A stretch of DNA of 64,000 nucleotides from Morella rubra (taxonomy: Eukaryota > Streptophyta > Magnoliopsida > Fagales > Myricaceae), in contig CM025851.1 of NCBI GenBank assembly GCA_003952965.2, positions 12,491,920-12,555,919 of the forward strand. Reading direction: 5' to 3'. The notes beneath the pieces were generated by a model, which had not been told where the DNA came from, ran no database searches, and worked only from the letters and a program-made list of their open reading frames with translations. Position numbers and translations under genes: made by a program. This document shows positions 12,464-22,281 of the stretch, one piece after another. Numbering within the stretch: position 1 is the stretch's first letter; every line of letters begins with the position of its first letter.

Positions 12464-13081
12464 CCCAAGCTATAGCTACAACCTTCAATCACTCCTGCTT
12501 CGAGCTAAATCCGGAGAGATAGGTGGATGGGAGACCACTGCGCCACATCGTTTTAGCAAATGAAAATGTCATTCACCATTTTCCCCACTGTGTTGATTGG
12601 TGTTTCACTAGTTTGGGTTCGTTAAACGAAGATTGCTAATTATGAACTACATGCATTTCAGATTGTACTAATTTATACTCACACATTCTTCCTATATGGA
12701 GAACAAGGACCAATTGCAAACCAGAAGAACAAAGGACGTGTTAATATTTCGTTGCTCCGTCAAATTCATTTGAAGATTACTAGATATCCAATCCAAGTGA
12801 TGAATTTGTCTTTAAAAAAAAAGTGATGGATTTTTCAAAATGCTTTCGTCGTTTGTAGAAGCCTAAAGAAAGAAGTGTATTTCTTTTAGAGATACTATAA
12901 TTAGTGAATCACTTGACCGATAACCAAAATGAAAGCGACGTTATCGTCTCTTGAGGCCAATATCTGCAACTTGTGGCTACAATTCTGACAAGTTGCACCA
13001 TCTAAAAATATTCTCTTTTATATTTTATTGAATGCATGTGGTGTTTAATCTCGAGGGTTGGTTTTGGTGGTCCAGACTTTG
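12464..13081. other. Intergenic DNA, no gene seen
   Basis: This stretch is AT-rich with no open frame that resembles a known family. The same holds for 13200-13582. Confidence 0.5.
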
Positions 13082-13199
13082 GGCTTAAGTATTTTCTCTC
13101 GCGAGGTCTCAGAGTTTACAACCGGTTAGGTGTGATTTTAGGCTTAGGTGTTTTCTCTCTCTGAAGTCTCAAAGTTTACGACCGGTTAGGTGAGATTTA
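13082..13199. repeat. Two-copy tandem repeat, about 59-bp unit
   Basis: The two units share GGCTTA, then TTTTCTCTC, then GTCTCA.AGTTTAC, then ACCGGTTAGGTG. Unit 1 runs 13082-13139 and unit 2 runs 13141-13199. The function is unknown. Confidence 0.7.
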
Positions 13200-13590
13200 C
13201 TCCGGTAGATTTGTCTGAGTTGAATTTTTCCTAAGCATAAAAATATAAAAAAAGTATGTGATATTTGTACAATGTCCTAGGTAACATTTCCATATCAACA
13301 CAATTTGTCTCCATGCACAGGTAATCATAATGAATTGGTTCTGGAATGTGTGAGAACTTTCTGGTGATCACTTGTATCCTTGCTGTCTTGAAGTTGTCCA
13401 GGCAAGGCAGGTGAGTTGGCTTGGGGCTTGACAAATGCGAACACTGCAGGATACCTACTGTGAGGCTGTGAGTGACGGATTGTCTCGTATGGACACCATT
13501 CTTGGCTTTGAAAAAATAGCCAGGGGATTATGATCTCGTAGACTCGTACACACCATTACTGGCTTTGCAAATGCCAAAGCCTCTTGGAAG

Positions 13591-14087
13591 CAGGGGCGGC
13601 TCAACATGAGTTGAAAAGTTTTTTTTTTCAATTTACTGTAATAATATAGTAAATCTTAATGTTAAAAATCAAAGCATCCGTAATGTTATTTACAAACTAT
13701 TCTTCTATCTCATGAACAAATATAAAATTATTTACCAGATGAATATGTAATTAAAATAATTATCTATTGTAAAGAGATTATAGATCTTTGAGACATAAAT
13801 ATATATCTCATAAATTACGACCCACATTTAATACTGTTGTTAACTAGTAGGCCTATATTCATGGCGAAGGGAGTTCATGCCTCTATAAAATATGACTTGA
13901 TTTATTGTTTCCAAACAAAGACAAAAAGATCAACGAAACTAATGGGTCCTGATTTTCATTAATCCAGACCCACTATTTATTTCATGCGTTAGTACAAATT
14001 AAAATGTGATAAGGTTCAAGAAAATTTTACGAGGCCTTAGTTGGGGTAGGCGGGCTGGGGGCCTTAGGCACGCTTAAGCCGCCCCTG
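13591..14087. mobile_element. hAT miniature element (497 bp) with 8-bp target duplication
   Basis: The ends are inverted: CAGGGGCGGCTCAAC on the left and, on the right, the complement of CAGGGGCGGCTTAAG. The perfect 8-bp duplication CTTGGAAG lies at 13583-13590 and 14088-14095. The TIR and the 8-bp duplication are diagnostic of hAT. The interior is AT-rich and non-coding, so the element is non-autonomous. It sits about 320 bp upstream of dioxygenase copy 2. Confidence 0.92.
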
Positions 14088-14095
14088 CTTGGAAG

Positions 14096-14418
14096 CCAGC
14101 ATACTTTACCCACCCCAGCCGGTCACTTCTTTGGGTTTATAGAACGTCAAATTCCTTATTCCCTCGCCCACAATATCGCTAGATGGTGCCTGAAGGAGAG
14201 TGTCTTCGGTTATATCGATGAATCTATTTTGCCACATTGTTAATTGTGATTCTGGGGTATAAAGGTTCGGTTGCTGAGAAATAAAAAAAAAAAAATTGGA
14301 TTTCTGGTCACCCAAAATAACATATCTTTTCTGGCTTACTGTTCGCCTCCTTTTCTACCGCATTTAAGGTCCGTTTGAGGCTGAACTTCCACGGTTACCC
14401 GATCGCAAAGGAAAGAAA
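14096..14418 (+). promoter_or_regulatory. Upstream region of dioxygenase copy 2
   Basis: This 320-bp stretch lies between the hAT element and the ATG at 14419. It probably contains the promoter and leader, with CGATCGCAAAGGAAAGAAA just before the ATG. No sure TATA box was found. Confidence 0.35.
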
Positions 14419-16168
14419 ATGGACGCTGTTACGACCAACAATGAAATTCCAGTGTCAATCCAGCCAGACTACGACAGAGTGAGTGAGTTGAAGGCTTTCG
14501 ATGAAACAAAAGTCGGTGTCAAAGGACTGGTGGATGCTGGGGTTACTGAAATCCCTCGTATATTCTATCAACCACCAGACAGCTTCGGCGAGACAGTTGC
14601 TAATGACACCCACTCCCAGTTTAGTATTCCTGTCATAGATCTTGAAGGCATCGACCAAGATGTTATAAAACGCAAGGAGATCGTCGAAAGAGTTCGGGAC
14701 GCATCAGAGACATGGGGCTTCTTTCAGGTGGTCAATCATGGAATTCCCGAGAGCGTTTTGAAGGAGATGAAGGAAGGGGTGCGTAGGTTCTATGAGCAAG
14801 ATACTGAGGTGAAGAAAGAGATCTATACGCGTGACCCCTTGAGACCGTGGGTATACAACAGCAACTTTGATCTGTACAGTGCGCCGGCAACTAATTGGAG
14901 GGATACATTTTTTTTGTCAAATCGCCCCCAGTCCCCCCAAGTCAGGGGACCTCCCAGATGCATGCAGGTACGTGATCGATCATGGTGATTACTAAGATTA
15001 TAGATTTTTTAATACAAAAATAAAAAATATTGACAGATAGCTAGAGCCGCCCCTGTATATAGAGATCGAAGAATAACCTTTAGATATTAGAATCCAAGGC
15101 ATGCCTACCTTATGGGCATGATATGTTCCTGCAGAGACATACTCGAAGAATTCTCGAAGCGAGTGATGAGCCTGGGGCATCTATTGTTCCATCTATTATC
15201 GGAGGCTCTTGGGCTTAACCCAAACCATCTAAACGACATTGGTTGCACGGAAGGGCTTGCAATTCTGGGCCATTACTATCCCGCCTGCCCACAGCCAGAG
15301 TTAACATTGGGCACAAGCAAGCACGCCGACGGTGATTTTCTCACCGTGCTTCTACAAGACCATATTGGTGGCCTCCAAGCTCTTCATCAGGACAAGTGGA
15401 TCAACATCCCTCCGCTACCAGGGGCTCTAGTTGTTAACATTGGAGATCTTCTACAGGCAAGTCTCACGTTAAATTTGCATTTTATTTACATGACTACTCA
15501 TGTTTAAGTAGTATTTTAATTCTCCATAAATATGATGATTTCGGGGTAACTGTAGTTAAAAATCCTTCAGCTAAACAATTTCGTTATGAGGTCCTGTAAG
15601 GCCATATAAAGACCTTATAATTGTGAGGCATAAGCAGAGGGAAAATATTGTTCAGTCCAAGAGCTCGATAACTTTAGAATTTATTATAATTGTGAGGCAT
15701 AAGGCATAATCCAAAGGGCATCAGGTTTGGTATAGATCTTCCATCCAAGTTTAGCTAACAAAGCTTGATTAATATCATGGAATCTTGGAATGCCAAGCCC
15801 TCCCACTTCCTTCGGGCGGCAGATAAATTCCCAAGCGGTATGAGTGAAATTTCTTGAGTTTCTCTAGTTTCTTATTTGCAGCAGCTTATTCACGAATTTT
15901 CCTTTGGTTTTTCCAGCTTATAACAAACGACAGGTTTAAAAGCGTTGAACACAGAGTATTGGCAAGCCGGGTAGGTCCAAGAGTATCTGTGGCGAGCTTC
16001 TTCTACACAGGTACTCGACCAACCTCAAAACTTTACGGACCCATCAAGGAGTTATTATCTGAAGACAACCCTCCAAAGTACAGGGAAACCACAGTGAGAG
16101 ACTACGTTACCTCCTTCAACGAAAAGGGCCTTGACGGGACTTCTGCGCTCAGTCATTTCAAGCTTTGA
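14419..16168 (+). CDS. 2-oxoglutarate dioxygenase, ACC-oxidase-homolog type, copy 2 (one-base frameshift)
   Basis: Exons are 14419-14967, 15135-15456 and 15917-16168. The splice phases equal those of copy 1, including a GC donor for intron 2 at 15457. The product begins [20 protein letters not shown], then shows [11 protein letters not shown] and [11 protein letters not shown]; exon 2 has TSKHADGDF (HxD) and exon 3 has EHRVLASR and PRVSV (His and RxS). The only visible defect is a run of eight T at 14908-14915, one T more than the paralogues' frame allows. It shifts the reading frame near codon 164, so translation would run into intron 1. A frame one base shorter keeps similarity through to the exon end. 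A recent null allele or a homopolymer error in the assembly would both explain it. Without the extra T the protein would have 373 residues. All catalytic residues are otherwise present. Confidence 0.85.
15690..15845 (-). mobile_element. LINE reverse-transcriptase fragment inside intron 2 of copy 2
   Basis: Read on the minus strand, this stretch gives a degenerate [20 protein letters not shown] motif, the 'GGLG...NQALL' block near the end of plant LINE RT. It makes intron 2 longer than in copies 1 and 5 (460 bp versus about 236 bp). Confidence 0.65.
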
Positions 16169-16204
16169 CTATCTATAGTCGAGATGAACAAGATTAATTT
16201 CCGA

Positions 16205-16860
16205 ATGAATATGGGGTGTTTGTTTGTAAAAATTTTAGAGAATATTTTTGAAATTTTGAGAATTTTTATTTTATTGAGATTTATTGAGGTTTGTGAAAGG
16301 TAGAGTGTGTATGTGTAAAATTAAAATTTTAAAGTGTGTTTGTTTTGCTAAAAATTTCTATACCCCAAAATATTAGGGAAACAAACGTCACAAATGGGTC
16401 TGGGAGTTGGACCAGTCTCCCAAGCTGCCCCAAATTTTCAGTAGCTTTTGAAAGGCGGCCTTGTTCTTCTCTGTTTTCTTCCGATTGTCATATATCTCTA
16501 TTTCAGTCATCGTGTCATTTGAGGAACCTGAATTGCGATGTTGCGCACTATACTCTATAGGTTATGTTCGTCGGGAAAATATTGTAAGTGATTAAGCCTA
16601 TAATAAAGATGCTATAAATTCAGAATTCCTTTTTTAAGGTCTCAAATATTTTTTTACAAACTTCAACAATTTTTTATAAATTTTAATAATCTTTTTAATA
16701 ATTTCAAAAAATTTACTGTCACAAATATTTTTTTACAAACTTCAACAACTTTTTATAAACTCCAACAATAAACTTTTTAACAATTCTAAAAAATTTACAC
16801 TATCTTCAATAAAACAGATTTCACCATTTTTACCTATCCAAACACAGCAATTTGATGCTG
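16205..16860. repeat. AT-rich repeat, possible miniature element
   Basis: The stretch begins GGGGTGTTTGTTTGTAAAA and ends near CCAAACACAGC. This resembles the GGGCATGTTTGTTT ends of the elements at 32965 and 52125. The interior repeats 'aaatatttttttacaaacttcaacaa' twice (16643-16680 and 16723-16760). The borders are uncertain and no gene is seen. 16861-17200 shows nothing recognisable. Confidence 0.4.
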
Positions 16861-17199
16861 ACAATAGATTAATGAAGCAACTGTTTTGAATTCTTCACTG
16901 GTTATTCAATTTATATAAAAGAGAAAAAAAAAATTATTAACAATCGCTCTCACTAAAATATGCGGGTGAATTTTGTTTTTGAGGTCCTGATGATTATTAT
17001 GTCTAGCATTACATAGATGCATGGGGTACTGACCTTATTAATATCTCGAATTAATACAAAGGTGGATGCTATTTATTTGTAACCCAGATGAAGACTCGAA
17101 TTGGACCGAAGCTTTTGTCAAGCGATTGTTCTATTGTTTTGTTCCTGAAAAGTCATATAGTAAGACATTTTTGTTCATTAGTTTCTATGAGACCTCCAC

Positions 17200-17700
17200 T
17201 TTCAAAAGTGATAGGAAGATCAAACGTGGAGGGGTCCATGATTGTGTGGTTTAAAGGCAATATACCTAGACATTCTGTCATTTTGTGATGGGCAGTGAGG
17301 TCAAAGTTGCCCACGCAGGCAAGTCTTAAAGGAATTGAGTATTTCTCTTGCTGAGAGAAGTTTGTCGTTGCAGGAAACAAGAAGAAAGCCTCAATCAAAT
17401 TTTTTTTTCTTTTCCTTCTCTATGTTATTTACTTGATGTATATGGTTTACTCTTGGGGACAGATGCTTGATTCCTCGGGAAACTAGGAATAGGGGGATAC
17501 TTTGCGGTGAGCCTCCACAGAATTCAACAGCTCCTCTTTGACCAATACAGCCAGGAAATTACTTCTTGCTGCAGTGTTATACATTGCATGGAAGGCGTGG
17601 AATATTCGCCTACATGGGGAAGGGAAAGTACATGTGCTCGAGGAGGTGGAAGACACTTATGTTAACGCCAAACTAAGTACGATCTAGGGCTTCTCTCGTT
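17200..17700 (+). mobile_element. LINE zf-RVT remnant
   Basis: Plus-strand reading gives VWFKGNIPRHSVIL then SKLPTQASLKG, and further on AAVLYIAWKAWNIRLHGEG. These are the zf-RVT blocks of plant LINEs, in a broken frame. It is a degenerate relic. Confidence 0.65.
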
Positions 17701-17744
17701 CAGGACATTTTCTAACAATTGGGGATGATGGTGTTCCTTAAAAA

Positions 17745-18050
17745 TTAATAACAATTTTAGAACAAGTCCTAAAATTATTGAGTTTAGATCTTAATAATCA
17801 ATCAACAAAATAAGCAGCGGAATAATAATTTAAGTAAAATTACTTCGAATTAGCAGCCATAAGAAATTTACTAAGAAGTAAAACTTTACAAGGTGATTCA
17901 GACACGGGCAACCTCCGGTTGCTTGACTCTGATGTAATAATCTAAGTAATCCAATTTAGACCCGCTTCCTGCGGTTAACTCTCAACTCTCTGTGGTTCTT
18001 TTATGAACTCTTCAAGAACGTCCTTATTCTTCAATAGTGATTGAATCTAG
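17745..18050 (-). mobile_element. LTR-related relic like the Sirevirus LTR at 55.5-56.5 kb
   Basis: This stretch shares GTGATTCAGACACGGGCAAC, GTTGCTTGACTCTGA and TGATGTAATAATC, in the same order and orientation, with 55818-55880. The flanking 'aacaag.cctaaaatt...tcaatcaac' is shared too. It is a decayed LTR piece of the same retrotransposon group; no internal domain is attached. Confidence 0.7.
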
Positions 18051-18214
18051 ATAATTGATAGAAAATCTGAGCTGTTTACGAGCAGCTAAATCTAAAGGAT
18101 TTTCTCTCTACCTCGAAAGTTCTGATGAGGAAAATGAATTTTTGACGAAGCAATTGGGGCTGAAATACAATACTGGGTGTGTTGGAAAATACCAGTGCCG
18201 AAAAAATTTCGGGG

Positions 18215-18540
18215 CTGAATGGGATGACTCTTGTCTATTTCATTCATTTATGGGAAATTGTTGGTGTACATGTTAAGTCGTGTCTAAAAGAGTTTGTTCA
18301 GTTGGGAATGACGTTATTAGAACTGTTGTATCTTTCGTTAGAGAGGGAAAAAAAGCTCCCTCATTTAAATCATACGAAATTGGTTCTTATTTCTAAAGTT
18401 GAGAATCCTATTAAGGTTCCCCAATTCAAGCTAATTAAACTATATAATGTGTTCTATAAATTGATATTAAAAATTCTTGCAGAAAGATTGAAGGTATTGT
18501 CTAGGTTAATTTTCTCATTTCAATTAATTGTTGCATAGAG
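18215..18540 (+). mobile_element. LINE reverse-transcriptase fragment
   Basis: The frame ending at 18538 contains LNHTKLVLISKVENPIKVPQ, then a degenerate FRPISL-type block, then KILAERLKVLSRLI. This is the N-terminal part of plant LINE RT. It is truncated and carries no catalytic YxDD. Confidence 0.75.
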
Positions 18541-18761
18541 AAGAAAAATTCAAGAAAACTATATATGTGACAGCAGAAATCTATCATGAGATGAACCATA
18601 ACTGAGGGCAGGGTGGATGGATGTGAGTCATGTGACGGACTGACGGTGAAAGTCAAGGTGTATGACCTCGTAGAATGAGAAATTATTATTATTTTTTAAT
18701 TTTTTTGATCAGAAAGTTTATATATATATATATGTATTAAACATAGAATATTACTTAATGT

Positions 18762-19847
18762 TCAAGGAGGTTCAGTGCCTCCAAATTTCCAAATAGAACC
18801 AAAAAAAGAAAAGGGAATGTGATCACTAAAACGATGAGTCAAAGCCCATTGCGCCAAGGTATGCCCCTTCGAGTTTTGTACTCGAGATATTTTCCTAGCA
18901 GACCATTGTGGAATAGAAGAGAGAATGGAGAGAGAGGTAGAAATAGCGTTGAGGATGGGCCATTGAATGTCTGGTTCTTCCTCCCGCAGTGCTGCAATGA
19001 CAATACTAGAGTCACCTTCAATCAGTAGAGAATTAAGAGCCATAGAAAGAGATAATTTAGTGGCAAGCAAAATTGCATTAGCTTCGGCTAGTAGAGGATC
19101 AGAAATTTCAGGTAAACACTGTGTTTGAGCTGCAACAATAGAATCTGTAGAATTTAGACAAATCACAGCAGCCATGGAAAAGTTTGATTTTATTGCCGCA
19201 TCAAATTGGATTTGCAATGCTGGTTTTGCTTGCGCAATTGTATTGCTGTGCCTGAGGAATAGATTGCTAGGATTTCTCCATGCTTGAAAATACTCTATTG
19301 AAGGGCGGGAGATAGTTCGTGAAAGCTGAATAGGGTCAATCCTTAGAGAGGGATTAAGCCTTACTTTGTTTCTCAAATGCCAAATTTGATCAAAAGCCAC
19401 TGCTGCGTATATCTGAAAGTGGTGAGCTTCTTCCTGCAAAATGGATAGTTTTTCTCCTGGGTGTATGATGGCTTTGAGGAATTCATGAATTGTATAAGGA
19501 TGTGTACAATTTAGAGACAGAGGAAAGCATGAAGTCCGCCATAGTATTTGAGGGATAGGACATTCGAGAAATATATGCTCTGTAGTTTCTGGCTCAGAAT
19601 TACCGAAATAGCAATAGTTGTCAATTGAAGTTGCTGAGGTTGAACCAATAACATTCGAACGATTACCAGTGGGGAGAGTATCCCAAGCAATTTTCCAAAA
19701 AAGAAGCTTGTGTCTAGCATGAATTTCAGCTTCCATAAACAGTTTCAATCCCTTTTCTCCAATGATATATGACAATGAGTGTTGTTTGGTAGTGTGAGAT
19801 GATATATACTTTTGACTGAGAATGTACCTTTGCTGTGAGGAACCCAA
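18762..19847 (-). pseudogene. LINE ORF2 C-terminal part: zf-RVT and RNase H
   Basis: This 361-residue open frame begins inside ORF2. Residues about 46-110 form the zf-RVT domain (HKLLFWKIAWDTLPTGNRSN, CYFGNSEPETTEHIFLECP). Residues about 208-350 form an RNase H domain, with QIQFDAAIKSNFSMAAVI, DPLLAEANAILLA and LIEGDSSIVIAAL, an Asp-Glu-Asp set. It is the longest surviving frame of the LINE. Its N-terminal continuation is in another frame upstream (19940-20638), so it is part of a broken gene. Confidence 0.85.
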
Positions 19848-19939
19848 ATAAGCTTATCTTCATGAGTAGCAGCAGGCTGGAGCGGCCTAATAGGTCTGAT
19901 TGTCGTGTGGTCAAATAATTCCTGGAGCTTAGTGAAATC

Positions 19940-20977
19940 TCATTGCCCGGTTATAGGGTCAAATAACAAGTCCACAGTCGTTTGATGGGAGATGAGAACA
20001 GATGCATCTTTTGGGATGAGCTTAAAAGATGGTAAAGATGGAATCCATGGGTCACACCATATACGAGTATGGGAACCATTTCTGATTAAATGGCAAACAC
20101 CTTGTTGGAGAATAGGTCTTGATGATAGGATACTTTTCCAAAGCCATGATGATTGAGACGATGGAGCAATATCCCAGAAGGATTGATGATGGAGATATTT
20201 TGCGTTTAGAGCTTGCACCCAAGGAGAGGAGGGAGAAGTTATAAATCTCCAGCCCATTCGAGTGAGGAGAGCTTGGTTAATATTCTCCATTCTCCGAAGA
20301 CCTAAACCACCCATGGATTTTGGCGTGCAAATGGAGTTCCAGCTTTTGAGAGTGAGATTTTGAGATTTCAAAGAGGAGAACCCCCACCAGAAATTCTTCA
20401 ACATTTCGTAAAGATCATGACATAAGGTCCAGGGTAGGCAATAAGAGGCCATAGGATATGAAGGGATAGTGGCAGCCACTGATTGGATAAGTTGGGTACG
20501 TCCAGCTTGAGATAGAAGATTTAATTTCCATCCAAAAATGCGACTTTCAACTTTCTGTTTGATAGGAGAGAAGGCAGCCAACTTGGAGCGAGGAAGCATG
20601 AGAGGTAAGCCCGAATGAGATGTTTTTGAGGAGCCCATTAGGAATGTTCATGATAGTCAAAATTTGCTGTTGAAGAGGACCACAAACATTTTTGCTAAAG
20701 TAAATGTTTGATTTATTTGCATTAATATTTTGACCGGTTCAGGCAAAATATTTGAGTAAAGAGAGATAAAAGACTCAAGCTTTATGAACCGTTGCTCTTC
20801 CAAAGAGAATGAGGTCATCAGGAAATAAAAGATGGGACAAGATGGGTCCACCTCTACTAACTGCAGTCCTTTGAGATTTGTATGTTGTTCTTCCCAATGC
20901 AGTACGCCAGTAAGAAGTTCAGTACTTTTTTCTGAGAAATGCCGGGAGGCTAATATTGCACGATGAATCCATAGCAC
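19940..20977 (-). pseudogene. LINE ORF2 reverse-transcriptase C-terminal part
   Basis: Frame 19940-20638 holds SKLAAFSPIKQKVESRIFGW, SQAGRTQLIQSV, KSMGGLGLRRMENINQALL and NGSHTRIWCDPWIP, the characteristic 'thumb' blocks of plant LINE RT. Frame 20657-20977 plus a shifted frame gives the FADD-type region in decayed form. A 417-bp hAT element interrupts it just upstream at 20982. Confidence 0.85.
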
Positions 20978-20981
20978 AAAC

Positions 20982-21398
20982 TAGGGGTGTCCAATGTCCG
21001 GTTCGATCCGGCTCGGTTCGGTCTAGTTTGGATTATCTAAACCGGTATTGTAGAGGGTAAAAGGACCGGACCGGACCGGTCATGTTAATGAGACTGGACC
21101 GGTCTTGACCGTCCGGTTTAGCCGGTTTCACCAGTTTGGGCCTGTTCGAACTGGGCCAGTTTCACCGTGGGGGAGGGCACAAGAATAGTTTTAGGTCTTT
21201 TTTTAAAAAAAAAAAATTAAAAAATCGGTTCGGACCAGTCTGGAGCAGTATACTCCGGTCCAGTTTCGATTTTTCTATGTATGAAACCAGGATTGGACCA
21301 GAGTATACCGATTTCACCGGACCGGCCACTCCGGTAAGCTTTTTCTCACCAGTTTGTCCAGAACCGGTCCGGTTCGGCTGGTTCTTTGGACACCCATA
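20982..21398. mobile_element. hAT miniature element rich in CCGGTCCGGT, 8-bp target duplication
   Basis: The ends are TAGGGGTGTCCAA on the left and TTGGACACCCATA on the right. The 8-bp direct repeat GCACAAAC lies at 20974-20981 and 21399-21406. The subterminal regions are dense in CCGGTCCGG motifs shared with the larger hAT at 22282-24991, so this is probably a deletion derivative of the same family (417 bp). It is non-coding. Confidence 0.85.
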
Positions 21399-21406
21399 GC
21401 ACAAAC

Positions 21407-22273
21407 TACAATAAAGAACGAGGACTAAAGATCCAAGTAAACTAAGGTGTAAAAGGACCAGCGGATCAACAAGGGTCGATAAACCACAGTATGTTGCATG
21501 CCAAGTAGAGAGAGGGGGTGGCAAGATACGGTAGCTGTCAGCTACCGGAACTTGAGAGCTAGTCACTAAAACTAGGGAAGAGCGGCAGGCTAAACAATCG
21601 CAACAAAGTCCACAAGGGGGTCGGCAAGGCCAAAAAGAGGCCGGAAAAGCCAACAAGTGGCTGGAAAAGCCCCCCGAGGGCGGCGACAACAAAAAGGAAA
21701 CAAACAAGCCCACCAACTGGCCAAAACCAAACAACAAAACACAAAAAACACGCGCTCTGAAAATAGGAGGGCTGAAGACCACCGAGAAAGGTGGCGCGTC
21801 ATAGCCATGCGCTGCCGAAAATGGAACAAAGTTGGCTAGATCTGAACGCCCAAAGGTGCAGGAGCTGACCAAGGGGGCTGTGGCTCCAAAGATCGCCGAA
21901 AATAGCTCGTACAAGGAGAAATAAGGGTGGGCGCGTGAGGCGTGTTCGGCGGAGCACTGCGACTAAACGGCGACGGGAGGGTGCAAAAGGGATCGGCCGG
22001 AGGAGCAGGTGAGGGTGGGCGGGTGCGTGGCCTTCGGGGGTGAGCAAAAATGCCGGGGTCTAGCCTCCAAGTCATCAAGCAAAAAGCCAAAAAACAAACA
22101 AGAGAAAAAGGGATAAGAAGGACAGGCACAAAGGAAGGTGACGGGTAAGGAAGGAGGACTGAAGGAGCCAAAGCCCCTCCCACCGCCGGAGATCGGAGAA
22201 GAGAAAGAGGGTGGACAGCTAGGGGTTGGGGTGGTTGAGAGAGTTAATGGTTGAGAGAGTTTTTTGTTCACTG
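21407..22273 (-). repeat. GC-rich repeat block, family R
   Basis: On the minus strand this block is similar to plus-strand 48370-48800. Shared features are a GGCTTTCTGG/GGCTTTTCC block, CTTGTTGGC, GTGGACTTTGTTG and the trailing 'ttattg...ggattca'. It lies inside the LINE RT region but does not read as RT. Long open frames on both strands (such as 21162-21914) reflect base composition, and no domain is recognised. It could be a retroelement leader or a captured sequence. Confidence 0.5.
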
Positions 22274-22281
22274 ACTGCAGC

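Noticed and set aside
20971-21408. Reading the 13-15 bp repeat around the 417-bp element as a long target duplication
   Set aside because: Shifting the borders gives hAT-type termini (TAGGGGTGTCC/GGACACCCATA) with an 8-bp duplication GCACAAAC, which explains the longer match better.
21162-22271. Long minus-strand frames (up to 250 codons) in GC-rich DNA
   Set aside because: Several overlapping frames are open on both strands, which points to base composition. No domain or codon pattern supports a gene.
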